A stretch of 51,719 nucleotides of DNA, from the NCBI GenBank assembly GCA_002726915.1, contig PBSY01000037.1:1-51719 (forward strand), in the 5' to 3' direction. The notes under the pieces were generated by a model. The model saw only the letters and a list, made by a program, of their open reading frames with translations, was not told the origin of the DNA and did no database searches. A program made the translations under genes and the position numbers. Positions 8,482 through 15,784 of this stretch are shown piece by piece. Every line of letters starts with the position of its first letter. Positions within the stretch are counted from its first letter, which is position 1. This DNA comes from Verrucomicrobiales bacterium. GTDB lineage: Bacteria; Verrucomicrobiota; Verrucomicrobiia; Verrucomicrobiales; DEV007.

Positions 8482-8508
8482 GCGGCCCAAAAAAATGATG
8501 AGGGCCGC
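8482..8508. promoter_or_regulatory. Perfect inverted repeat in divergent promoter region
   Basis: GCGGCCC (8482-8488) and GGGCCGC (8502-8508) form a perfect 7-bp stem with a 13-nt A-rich loop. It lies between the DUF2214 operon start (8418, minus) and the cytochrome c start (8596, plus). It could be an operator for a divergent regulator or an RNA hairpin. A terminator is unlikely because both flanking genes start here. Confidence 0.4.
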
Positions 8509-8595
8509 AAATATGTCCCTAGGCAGGATTTGACGGTAAAATAACCTGTGGCAACTTATTTTGGGCAAGCTAACGCTAACCTCCAAACTTCAGAA

Positions 8596-9081
8596 ATGCA
8601 CAAAATTAAACTCTTACTGGCCATCCTTACCCTCACCGCTCCCAGCGTGATATTGCAGGCGGAGGACATCGATTTTGCAACTCAGATCTATCCATTCGTG
8701 AAATCGGGATGCGTGAGCTGTCACTCTCCTCCCTACGCGGACGAAAGGGGTAGAACACGTCGTCCGAAGGCAGATATCATCCTCGCGACAAAGGAGGGAA
8801 TTCTCAACTCTGTTGATGAGAATGATGAGAAGATCCTAGTCCCTGGAGAACCAGACAAGTCTCGCATGCTGCAGGTGACCAAGCTTCCCATTTATGACGA
8901 CATGCACTTCCCGCCTGAAGGCAAAGCTCCTCAGTGGACTGATGCGGAAAAAGAACTCTTCTCTAAGTGGATTGCCTCTGGAGCCGATTTCGGAGACTGG
9001 ACGGAAGATCCTACCCCACGTGAAGGACTCGAGTGGGACGGTATCGAGAAGAAGGCGGGCACACTCGAAACCTTCGAATAG
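8596..9081 (+). CDS. Secreted c-type cytochrome (planctomycete-type)
   Basis: A 161-residue protein with a signal peptide (about 1-21, MHKIKLLLAILTLTAPS) and a single haem-binding CVSCH (~39-43). A likely Met ligand lies in DDMHFPPEG (~100). The spacing and the LVPGEPDKSRM and KWIASGADFGDW segments match the small cytochrome domains common in Planctomycetes and Verrucomicrobia. ATG 8596 is chosen because it starts the signal peptide; a GTG at 8548 would add 16 polar residues in front. It is a periplasmic electron carrier or a module of a larger redox chain. It is divergent from the DUF2214 gene and convergent with hemF, so it is probably a single-gene transcript. Confidence 0.85.
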   Translation: MHKIKLLLAILTLTAPSVILQAEDIDFATQIYPFVKSGCVSCHSPPYADERGRTRRPKADIILATKEGILNSVDENDEKILVPGEPDKSRMLQVTKLPIYDDMHFPPEGKAPQWTDAEKELFSKWIASGADFGDWTEDPTPREGLEWDGIEKKAGTLETFE

Positions 9082-9101
9082 CCTCAAAACGTCTTTCCAC
9101 C

Positions 9102-10127
9102 TCACGAGTGGTTGTTCACCGTGGGAGGAATCATGAAGCCTTGGGCCTGAGAATTTAGGGCTTCAGGGTGCAGTTCGTAATGTTTCCTCACCGTTGAGGC
9201 CAAGCCCTTTTTTACTTTGTCAGTGACTGGTGACGGAATCTGATTGGGCAGGGCGTCCGATAGTTTTTGGACTAATTGGTCCTGAGGTGACATTACCTCA
9301 GATTGCCAAGATCTAAGGAGCCCACGGTCGACCAAAGCAGGCAGTGAACCCATGATGCCCAAATCGTTCTGATCGTGCACAAGGAGGCCTGACGTAGTGC
9401 CGCGGTCCAAGGTAAGCACTTGGAAAAAGTAAAGGGTGTGATAAGCCAGTTGTGCTTTGATGTCGTCTGGATCGACCTCGGGGTTGTCGGTAAGGGCTTG
9501 GTTTAAGATTTCCACATAGGTGTCGATGACAGATTCCCCGAAATTCCGCGCGAGATTTTGATCTGCAACGCGATCTTTAGTGCGGTAGCTTTCGAGATAA
9601 AAATGAGTAACTCCGCGGTGCCGATTCAAAGCGGGGATGAAGAAATATCTGTCTCCTTGAGCAGAAGCTTCTTCGTATTGCTCTGGCGCAGCTTTTTGCA
9701 TCGCACTTTGAAAAGCGGCTTTGAATTGCGAGTGAGAAATGGATGGATTGAGGTCGCCCATGATCCGCCAATAACCGTTACCGTCCTTCATCTCTGTCCA
9801 GCTGATATGTATGTGGACTGAAGGGGCGTGTGGATTCAGCGGATGAATGATTGTAGATAAGGCTGTGGCGGACCCGAGCTTTTTGTCCGGTTCATCATCA
9901 TAGTGAATCTGCGAGACATTGACCGAGCCCTGATTAAAAATACAACCCGTTGCTGCAGTAAAGCGATTGCCTCCACCGTGCCGCCCCTCATCCCTGAGCC
10001 ACTCAGTCTTTTTAAATGCAGAAGAATCGCCATGGACGCTTGCAACATTCTCGAGCCCGCTAATAAATCGCGCCTGAAGATTGCTGACAAGTTCAAGCGC
10101 CTCTATCGCCTGAGGGGATGATGACAT
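9102..10127 (-). CDS. hemF: Oxygen-dependent coproporphyrinogen III oxidase (divergent)
   Basis: A 341-residue cytoplasmic protein related to HemF, which converts coproporphyrinogen III to protoporphyrinogen IX with O2 in haem synthesis. Recognisable blocks are GRHGGGNRF (~48-56), QGSVNVSQIHYDD (~66-78), PSVHIHISW (~102-110, conserved His region) and HRGVTHFYLES (~169-179). Several blocks differ from the Proteobacterial enzyme: a short GYWRIMGDLNPS replaces the usual WWFGGGxDLTP segment. The ATG at 10127 has AAGG about four bases upstream. It probably follows the DAHP synthase gene on the same transcript after 152 bp. The presence of several haem c proteins in the window fits a need for haem. 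Confidence 0.75.
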   Translation of the reverse strand: MSSSPQAIEALELVSNLQARFISGLENVASVHGDSSAFKKTEWLRDEGRHGGGNRFTAATGCIFNQGSVNVSQIHYDDEPDKKLGSATALSTIIHPLNPHAPSVHIHISWTEMKDGNGYWRIMGDLNPSISHSQFKAAFQSAMQKAAPEQYEEASAQGDRYFFIPALNRHRGVTHFYLESYRTKDRVADQNLARNFGESVIDTYVEILNQALTDNPEVDPDDIKAQLAYHTLYFFQVLTLDRGTTSGLLVHDQNDLGIMGSLPALVDRGLLRSWQSEVMSPQDQLVQKLSDALPNQIPSPVTDKVKKGLASTVRKHYELHPEALNSQAQGFMIPPTVNNHS

Positions 10128-10279
10128 ACCTTAAGTTCGAGCAATTAGCGATGGTGCGCAACGAACAACTAGAAGACCAGACTATTCTTACGGCGACCCG
10201 TAAACTATCCCTGAGAAAATGAATATTCCAGCACGGCCATGAATTTTCTGACCCGGCGGATGAAGTGGATAGAAGCTTT

Positions 10280-11368
10280 TCAAGCGAGAAATGTCGCCCG
10301 ACGTTTTCTAACGTCGAGCGCGAGTTGTTTCAGCATTTTAGCGGTGGTATCCCAGTCTACGCAGGAATCTGTGACACTGACCCCGTATTCGAGCGAATCA
10401 AGATCCGAACTGATCTTCTGAGAACCTTCATGAAGATGGCTCTCGATCATAACGGCGCGAATAGAGGTGTCACCGTTGGAAATCTGCTTTCCGATTTCGG
10501 CACAGACTGTAGGCTGATTTCGATAGTCTTTGCCGCTGTTTGCGTGGCTGCAGTCCAGCATCAGCGAAGGGTCAATGCCCCTGCCTTCAAGGGTATTTCG
10601 TACTTCTCTTACCATTTCAGGCCCATAGTTGGGCCCCGTTTTTCCTCCACGCAAAATAAGATGGCAGGAATCGTTACCCTTTGTGGCAACAATGGCGCTG
10701 TCACCGGACTTGGTGAGTGAGAGAAAATGATGGGGATGACTTGCCGACTGAATCGCATCAATAGCGATCTGATAGTTGCCGCTCGTGCCGTTTTTGAATC
10801 CAACCGGCATACTAAGTCCAGAAGCCAGTTCACGGTGTAGCTGGCATTCCGTCGTGCGAGCTCCAATAGCGCCCCAGCTAATCAAATCAGCATAGAACTG
10901 AGGACTAATTGTATCGAGAAATTCAGTGCCCGCAGCCAAACCTTTTTCGGCGATGTTGAGAAGAAGTTCCCGAGCAATAGCCAAGCCCTCGTTAATATCG
11001 AAGGATTCATCAAGGTGTGGGTCGTTAATGAGCCCCTTCCACCCAACGGTCGTCCTTGGTTTTTCGAAATAGACCCGCATGAGAACGAGGACATCCTGCT
11101 TAAGGTCTTCCTTTATCGAAGCAAGAAGGTCTGCGTATTCCAAAGCTGCTTTCGTGTCGTGGATCGAGCAGGGACCAACAACCGCAACGATTCGGTCATC
11201 CTTTCCGGAGAAGATGCCGTCAATCTCCTGACGAGCATCACTAACGACCTGTGCTGCCTCCGCCGAAACTGGCAATTTTTCCATGAGCACGGTTGGAGCA
11301 ATCAGCTGGCGAAGGCTGTCGATGCGAATGTCGTCTAAGGGAAGGGGCATAGGGCGAGGAATAAGCAT
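10280..11368 (-). CDS. 3-deoxy-7-phosphoheptulonate (DAHP) synthase, class I AroFGH type
   Basis: A 362-residue enzyme condensing phosphoenolpyruvate and erythrose 4-phosphate, the first step of aromatic amino acid synthesis. Family blocks are obvious: VVGPCSIHD (~64-72), MRVYFEKPRTTVGWKGL (~98-114), SWGAIGARTTE, LRGGKTGPNYG and LDCSHANSGKD. Length and motifs match E. coli AroG/AroF/AroH closely. It has an N-terminal stretch of the kind used for feedback binding of aromatic amino acids, but the effector cannot be read from the sequence. The start codon has TTAGG just upstream. A perfect palindrome sits in its leader. Which of the three isozymes it equals cannot be said, so no symbol is given. 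Confidence 0.95.
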   Translation of the reverse strand: MLIPRPMPLPLDDIRIDSLRQLIAPTVLMEKLPVSAEAAQVVSDARQEIDGIFSGKDDRIVAVVGPCSIHDTKAALEYADLLASIKEDLKQDVLVLMRVYFEKPRTTVGWKGLINDPHLDESFDINEGLAIARELLLNIAEKGLAAGTEFLDTISPQFYADLISWGAIGARTTECQLHRELASGLSMPVGFKNGTSGNYQIAIDAIQSASHPHHFLSLTKSGDSAIVATKGNDSCHLILRGGKTGPNYGPEMVREVRNTLEGRGIDPSLMLDCSHANSGKDYRNQPTVCAEIGKQISNGDTSIRAVMIESHLHEGSQKISSDLDSLEYGVSVTDSCVDWDTTAKMLKQLALDVRKRRATFLA

Positions 11369-11373
11369 CCTAA

Positions 11374-11388
11374 TTTCCCTACGGGAAA
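11374..11388. promoter_or_regulatory. 15-bp palindrome at the start of the DAHP synthase gene
   Basis: TTTCCC-TAC-GGGAAA is a perfect 6-bp inverted repeat with a 3-nt centre. It begins 6 bp upstream of the DAHP synthase ATG and 80 bp from the divergent LOG gene. It is placed so that a bound protein or an RNA hairpin could block translation or transcription of the DAHP synthase gene. No TrpR or TyrR box consensus was recognised. Confidence 0.4.
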
Positions 11389-11468
11389 GTAAAAAAACCG
11401 CTTTTTGTGGGTGATTAAGAGCATTCCTGATTGAGCCCTTTCGATGCTTCTATTAGTTTTTATGAGAG

Positions 11469-12563
11469 ATGAGTGGAAGAAGATATCTGCGAAAAAATCC
11501 CCGTGACTTTACAGGGGGGGGCATTTTCGGTTTGCCGAAAAAACATCGCTCTACCGGCGATTCGGAATTTGATGAGCGCATTAAGCTACTTGTCGATGAC
11601 TGGTCCTGCGGAGCGAGCAACGAACTGGTCCAAGAAATGATCGTGACCGCACTGAAATTAGGAAAAGACTGCCCTCCAGAAGGGGATATGAAACTTTTCA
11701 ATCGTGCCCTCAAAGAAATGCGTAAGGCGAGTCAGGTTTTTTCTCCTTATGTCGAGGAGCGAAAGATCTCTATTTTTGGTAGCGCCCGAACGGAGCCTGA
11801 TGAACCGGAATATGAGGTAGCCGTGGAATTTGGTAAGCGCATGCGTGAGGCAGGCTTCATGGGTATTACTGGTGCCGGTCATGGGATCATGGGAGCGGCC
11901 CAAAAGGGATCTGGTCGTGACAACAGCTTTGGGTTGAACATTAACCTACCTTTTGAACAGAGTGCCAACGCAACGATCGATGGTGATGAGAAGCTTATAA
12001 ACTTCAACTATTTCTTCACCAGAAAACTTGCCTTCGTTAAAGAAAGTGACGCCTTGGCAGCATTACCCGGAGGCTTTGGCACAATGGACGAGTTGTTTGA
12101 GGCCCTCACTCTCATTCAAACCGGTAAGGCTCAGATTGTTCCAATCGTATTATTAGATAAAGAAGGCGGGACCTACTGGAAGACTTGGTTCCAGTTTGTT
12201 CAGGACCACCTTTTTCGTCTAGGGCTCATTTCAGAAGATGATTTCAGCTTGTTTAAAATGACAACGGACGTGGATGAGGCGGTCGACGAAATCTCACGAT
12301 TCTATCGCAATTATCACAGCTACCGCTATGTAGGAGAGCGTCTCGTGATGCGAGTTCATCATCCCGTGACCTCTGAAATGCTGATCCGGCTGAACGAAGA
12401 GTTTAGCGATTTGCTTGAGGAAGGTGAATTTGGGTCCTGTGAAGCACTCTCAGAGGAGTCTGATGAAGTCCACCTCAAGGATATGCCGCGCCTCATTTGC
12501 CATAAGAAGCAAGGAATCGCTGGTCGCTTCCGCCAATTAATCAATGCGGTCAACGAATACTGA
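11469..12563 (+). CDS. LOG-family Rossmann-fold protein (TIGR00730-like nucleotide hydrolase)
   Basis: A 364-residue protein whose core (~95-290) has the LOG/lysine-decarboxylase-like signature PGGFGTMDELFE (~200-211), preceded by FGSAR (~103-107), TGAGHGIMGAA (~134-144) and FFTRKLAF (~182-189). Characterised members hydrolyse the N-glycosidic bond of purine nucleoside monophosphates (PpnN, cytokinin-activating LOG). The ~95-residue N-terminal and ~75-residue C-terminal extensions make it larger than plant-type LOG (~200 residues), closer to the longer bacterial forms. Its TGA overlaps the ATG of rnhB by one base (TGATG), giving a coupled LOG-rnhB-yraN transcript. Confidence 0.85.
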   Translation: MSGRRYLRKNPRDFTGGGIFGLPKKHRSTGDSEFDERIKLLVDDWSCGASNELVQEMIVTALKLGKDCPPEGDMKLFNRALKEMRKASQVFSPYVEERKISIFGSARTEPDEPEYEVAVEFGKRMREAGFMGITGAGHGIMGAAQKGSGRDNSFGLNINLPFEQSANATIDGDEKLINFNYFFTRKLAFVKESDALAALPGGFGTMDELFEALTLIQTGKAQIVPIVLLDKEGGTYWKTWFQFVQDHLFRLGLISEDDFSLFKMTTDVDEAVDEISRFYRNYHSYRYVGERLVMRVHHPVTSEMLIRLNEEFSDLLEEGEFGSCEALSEESDEVHLKDMPRLICHKKQGIAGRFRQLINAVNEY

Positions 12564-13177
12564 TGCCAGACCTTTCTCATGAAGCGGCCCTTAGGAAAGA
12601 GGGCTTCCAAAGAATCGCAGGCATTGATGAAGCGGGCCGCGGCCCGCTAGCCGGGCCGGTTTCAGTAGCTGTAGCGGTGCTTCCTGAGAGTTATAAAAAT
12701 AGCGTATTAAACGACTCTAAGGTATTGAGCGAGAACATTCGCCAGAAATTGTATAATGAGATAATTGAGGATGATCGAATTGTTTGGGCTTTAGAAATGG
12801 TTGACGCTAGCGAGATTGATCGAATCAACATCCTTCAGGCTACTTGGGTCGGGATGCGAAGGGCTTTTCTGAAGCTTGAGCCCCCCGCTGAGATCGCTTT
12901 GATAGATGGAAAGCCGATACAGGGGTTTCCTGCGGAGCATCGGGCTCTCGTCAAGGGTGACTCACTAAGCCTTTCTATAGCTGCTGCCAGCGTTATTGCC
13001 AAAGTTGAGCGAGATCGCCTCATGCGGGAATATGCTGAGATGTATCCGGAATATGGCTTCGAAAGACACAAGGGCTATGGCACCAAAGCTCATCTTGAAG
13101 CTCTCCAGAAATATGGTCCATGTCCCATACATCGCCGGAGTTTTGGCCCAGTGGCGAAGGAGCTTGATTTGTCGTGA
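12563..13177 (+). CDS. rnhB: Ribonuclease HII
   Basis: A 204-residue enzyme that cuts the RNA strand of RNA/DNA hybrids and removes misincorporated ribonucleotides. Motif I is GIDEAGRGPLAGPV (~20-33, acidic Asp 22 and Glu 23). LNDSKVLSE, LIDGKPI and AAASVIAKVERDRLM follow with the other acidic and lysine residues, and the C-terminal part holds the YGFERHKGYGT segment. Length and order are typical. It starts inside the stop of the LOG-family gene and its TGA overlaps the start of yraN. Confidence 0.96.
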   Translation: MPDLSHEAALRKEGFQRIAGIDEAGRGPLAGPVSVAVAVLPESYKNSVLNDSKVLSENIRQKLYNEIIEDDRIVWALEMVDASEIDRINILQATWVGMRRAFLKLEPPAEIALIDGKPIQGFPAEHRALVKGDSLSLSIAAASVIAKVERDRLMREYAEMYPEYGFERHKGYGTKAHLEALQKYGPCPIHRRSFGPVAKELDLS

Positions 13178-13650
13178 TGTGGCTCCTTAGGCTTTGGTAT
13201 CGCTATGTTGACCGCGAGTGTGCGCGAGCGGTCAACCTTTTGGATCGAAGCGCTGTCAGCGATAGCGATTGGAATCGGTGGGTCGGTGAAACGGGTGAGC
13301 GACTTGCTCTCAAAGCGGTCTCTTCCCGCGGGGGTAAACCACTCTATCAAAATTTTAAGCCCAGACGCGGTGGTGAAGTAGATTTGGTCTATCGCGATGG
13401 AGAAATTCTCGCTTTCGCCGAAGTGAAGACGAGGACCAGTGAACAATTTGGTCAGCCCGCTCAGGCTGTCGACCAAGAAAAAAAAGCCCTCATCATTCGA
13501 GGAGCCAACGCCTGGTTGAAAGCCCTAGGACGGCCCGAAGTGATTTTCAGGTTTGATATTATCGAGGTGATCCTACAAGACGGCAAACCGCCTGCAATCC
13601 GGGTTATTGAAGCTGCTTTCACCGCGCCGCATTCAGGGCTCGGAATGTGA
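13177..13650 (+). CDS. UPF0102/YraN-family nuclease-like protein
   Basis: About 157 residues. The restriction-endonuclease-fold core is seen as NFKPRRGGEVDLVYRDGE and LAFAEVKTR (E..D..ExK arrangement, ~62-87). That is the UPF0102/YraN family, commonly found beside rnhB. It carries a ~40-residue N-terminal stretch (MWLLRLWYRYVDRE...) longer than usual. Start: ATG at 13177, sharing one base with the rnhB stop, or GTG at 13174 with a four-base overlap; both keep the genes coupled. Function of the family is not settled; a role in DNA processing is inferred from the fold and the rnhB linkage. Confidence 0.85.
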   Translation: MWLLRLWYRYVDRECARAVNLLDRSAVSDSDWNRWVGETGERLALKAVSSRGGKPLYQNFKPRRGGEVDLVYRDGEILAFAEVKTRTSEQFGQPAQAVDQEKKALIIRGANAWLKALGRPEVIFRFDIIEVILQDGKPPAIRVIEAAFTAPHSGLGM

Positions 13651-13674
13651 AAGTCCGGTTGGGACGAGGAATTT

Positions 13675-15435
13675 TCAGATGGTGCGCCGTGAAGCTTCTT
13701 CGCGAGCGCTATTTTGGTCGAAGAAGGATTCCATTCGATTACCGAGATCGGCGTAGAAGACTTCCGCAAGCTTCTCAAGCCGCTCACCCCTAACTTTGGA
13801 GCGCTTGTTCTTTTCCTCGGCAAAGCGTGCCTTTTCAGATTCGATACGCTCTTCAAAAGCAGTTTCAAGCTCGATCAGGTTCTCTATGAACTCCTTGGCA
13901 GCACGAGAGCTGTCTATCCCTTCGATGACAGCTTTCTCGAGGGGCTTATTCTGTGTCAGGTGCAGTAGCCTTCCAGAGGACAGGCTATCCATGTATGAAT
14001 TATAGCTCTTGACCCAGGCTTCGCGTTCCCGGGAATAGCGAACTTCGTCACAATCGACGAGCGCGTCGTAGGGGCCGGGGCGGGAGAAGAATTTAACGAC
14101 GAGGGGGATAGTGTCGACGAGAAGGAAAAGAGCGCACAGAACCCCATAGGTGATCAGCGCCATCTGGCCGCCTTCGTTGTTGTCTCTGAAGAGATGATGG
14201 AGGGCAAGCGACTGGGTGAGTATGTCCTTGCGGGGCTCGTCGTTGATGGTGTCAATTCGCTGCTGCTCTTGAACTCCGATTGAAACCAACTCACCCTGAA
14301 GCCGGGAGAGCTCTTCTAGACGGGTATCGATCTGGATCGAAATTGTATCTCGGATCGAATTCTGCTGCACGACAAACTGCTCAGCCTGCGACTGCTGGAC
14401 TTGTCGCTTAAGTGACGCAATTCGTTCGCGTTCATCCTTGAGGCGCACAGCTTTAGCAGCGGCGATACCGACGAATTCGCCTTTGATCATGTCCTCAACC
14501 GTTTTGATCTGGGTAAGAAGCTCATTGCGCTGCTCAGTTAGATATTTTAGGAGTTCGCCAATGCGCGCCGCTTCATCGCGACGCCAAGCAAGTTGGTCGT
14601 TCTGGATGCTGCGAGCACGCGGCCCGAGACCAACAATGCCACTGCGCTGACCATTGACTTCGTTTTCGAATTCGCGTTGCCAGTGGTCTAGTTCAACCTG
14701 TAGAACTTCGTATTTGCTCTGCATCTCGGAGAACTCGGCATCGATGCTTTCGACTTTCAGAGTGAACGCTTCCGTTTCCTCTGCAATACGGTCGTCCATC
14801 TGTGCCCTGAGTTCATTGTCAAGGGCTGCAACCGGGTCGGCCACGCCGACAGAGGAATCAGCGACGAGAAACTGCGCCGAAAATGTTGAGTTGAACTCTT
14901 CGCGGCGGGCTGCGATTTGGCTTTCCATTTCGCCGATTTTTGTTTCGACGGCCTTCTTTTCTTTGTTCGCGGCTACGCGAACTTGTTCCATTTCCTTCTG
15001 CCGATCTCCCTCAACGGCACTGGCGATTGTGTCTTTAAAGAGAAGAAGGGTGAGGGGGTGGGAAATCGTAATTCCCATGAGTGCTGCTACGATGATCCGA
15101 AGAGCGAACTGACTGAGCTTACGGAAAAATCCCTGATAAGATCGGTAAATCGACAGTAACGCCCGGTCAATTGTCATGATTATGAGTCCCCATGCTAACG
15201 ACACCGGAACGATGATGTTCCAGTTGTCTGTTAAGGTTGATAAGGCATAAGAACATGCGATAAACGCGAAGACGCTTGGAACGAGAACAGTTGCTCCAAA
15301 AGCAACATACTTTCGCTGCTCCCAGCCAGGGCACTGTTCAAGCGTGTCGGTCCCGGCTCCCGAAAGCCAGAAGAAGAGATGCTTAATCGGACCCGCTGGG
15401 CGATGGGTGGACTGATGAGGGGGCGGCGTATTCAT
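13675..15435 (-). CDS. DUF4407 membrane protein with long coiled coil
   Basis: A 586-residue protein. Three hydrophobic helices lie in the first ~150 residues (around 44-66, 73-96 and 108-132). A long charged coiled coil follows (~145-400, rich in Glu, Arg, Gln and Leu), then a fourth membrane helix (ALITYGVLCALFLLVDTIPLVV, split here for length) and a second charged tail. The motif WGLIIMTIDRALL after the second helix and the overall plan match DUF4407. Its function is unknown; the coiled coil could span the periplasm or bind a partner. ATG 15435 is preferred because the extra 19 residues from an upstream start are not membrane- or signal-like. It is convergent with yraN. Confidence 0.8.
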   Translation of the reverse strand: MNTPPPHQSTHRPAGPIKHLFFWLSGAGTDTLEQCPGWEQRKYVAFGATVLVPSVFAFIACSYALSTLTDNWNIIVPVSLAWGLIIMTIDRALLSIYRSYQGFFRKLSQFALRIIVAALMGITISHPLTLLLFKDTIASAVEGDRQKEMEQVRVAANKEKKAVETKIGEMESQIAARREEFNSTFSAQFLVADSSVGVADPVAALDNELRAQMDDRIAEETEAFTLKVESIDAEFSEMQSKYEVLQVELDHWQREFENEVNGQRSGIVGLGPRARSIQNDQLAWRRDEAARIGELLKYLTEQRNELLTQIKTVEDMIKGEFVGIAAAKAVRLKDERERIASLKRQVQQSQAEQFVVQQNSIRDTISIQIDTRLEELSRLQGELVSIGVQEQQRIDTINDEPRKDILTQSLALHHLFRDNNEGGQMALITYGVLCALFLLVDTIPLVVKFFSRPGPYDALVDCDEVRYSREREAWVKSYNSYMDSLSSGRLLHLTQNKPLEKAVIEGIDSSRAAKEFIENLIELETAFEERIESEKARFAEEKNKRSKVRGERLEKLAEVFYADLGNRMESFFDQNSAREEASRRTI

Positions 15436-15784
15436 GGCGCATTTTGGATGAAGTGACGGGCAAAAGTGGTGACAGTGAAACGAATCTCCCACGAATCCTA
15501 AGAAATCTTAACAAAATGTAAAACCTAAATAACCGTAAATCGTCGAACTGGATCTCTTAAAAGAACGTTATTCGCTACGGATGCACTCTTCGCAACGACC
15601 GCAAGAGCTGCGTGAGTCGAGAAGAAGTTCAGAGGATAGATGCTAGTGCTGGTAGCTGGGTTCTCTAGAAGCGATTTTCAGGATAAAATCTTTTAAAAAT
15701 AGATAAAAATTAAAAAACAAGTCAGCTCTTGATATAAATTTTACTTGGCGCCTCTCTCCCTACCGGAAAAACCGATTCTTTCGG
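15436..15784. other. Intergenic, AT-rich
   Basis: About 350 bp between the hrpB stop and the DUF4407 start, both on the minus strand. It contains an A/T-rich stretch near 15690-15745 that could hold the DUF4407 promoter. No clear -35/-10 pair, RNA gene or ORF was found. Confidence 0.4.
15768..15784 (-). terminator. Weak possible terminator after hrpB
   Basis: On the minus strand directly after the hrpB TAG, CCGA-AAGAA-TCGG is followed by TTTTTCC. The stem is only four to five base pairs, so the call is tentative. Confidence 0.3.

Noticed and set aside
14654-15112. 152-codon plus-strand Ser/Arg-rich frame
   Set aside because: Antisense to the coiled-coil gene; its composition is the mirror of Glu/Arg/Leu codons.
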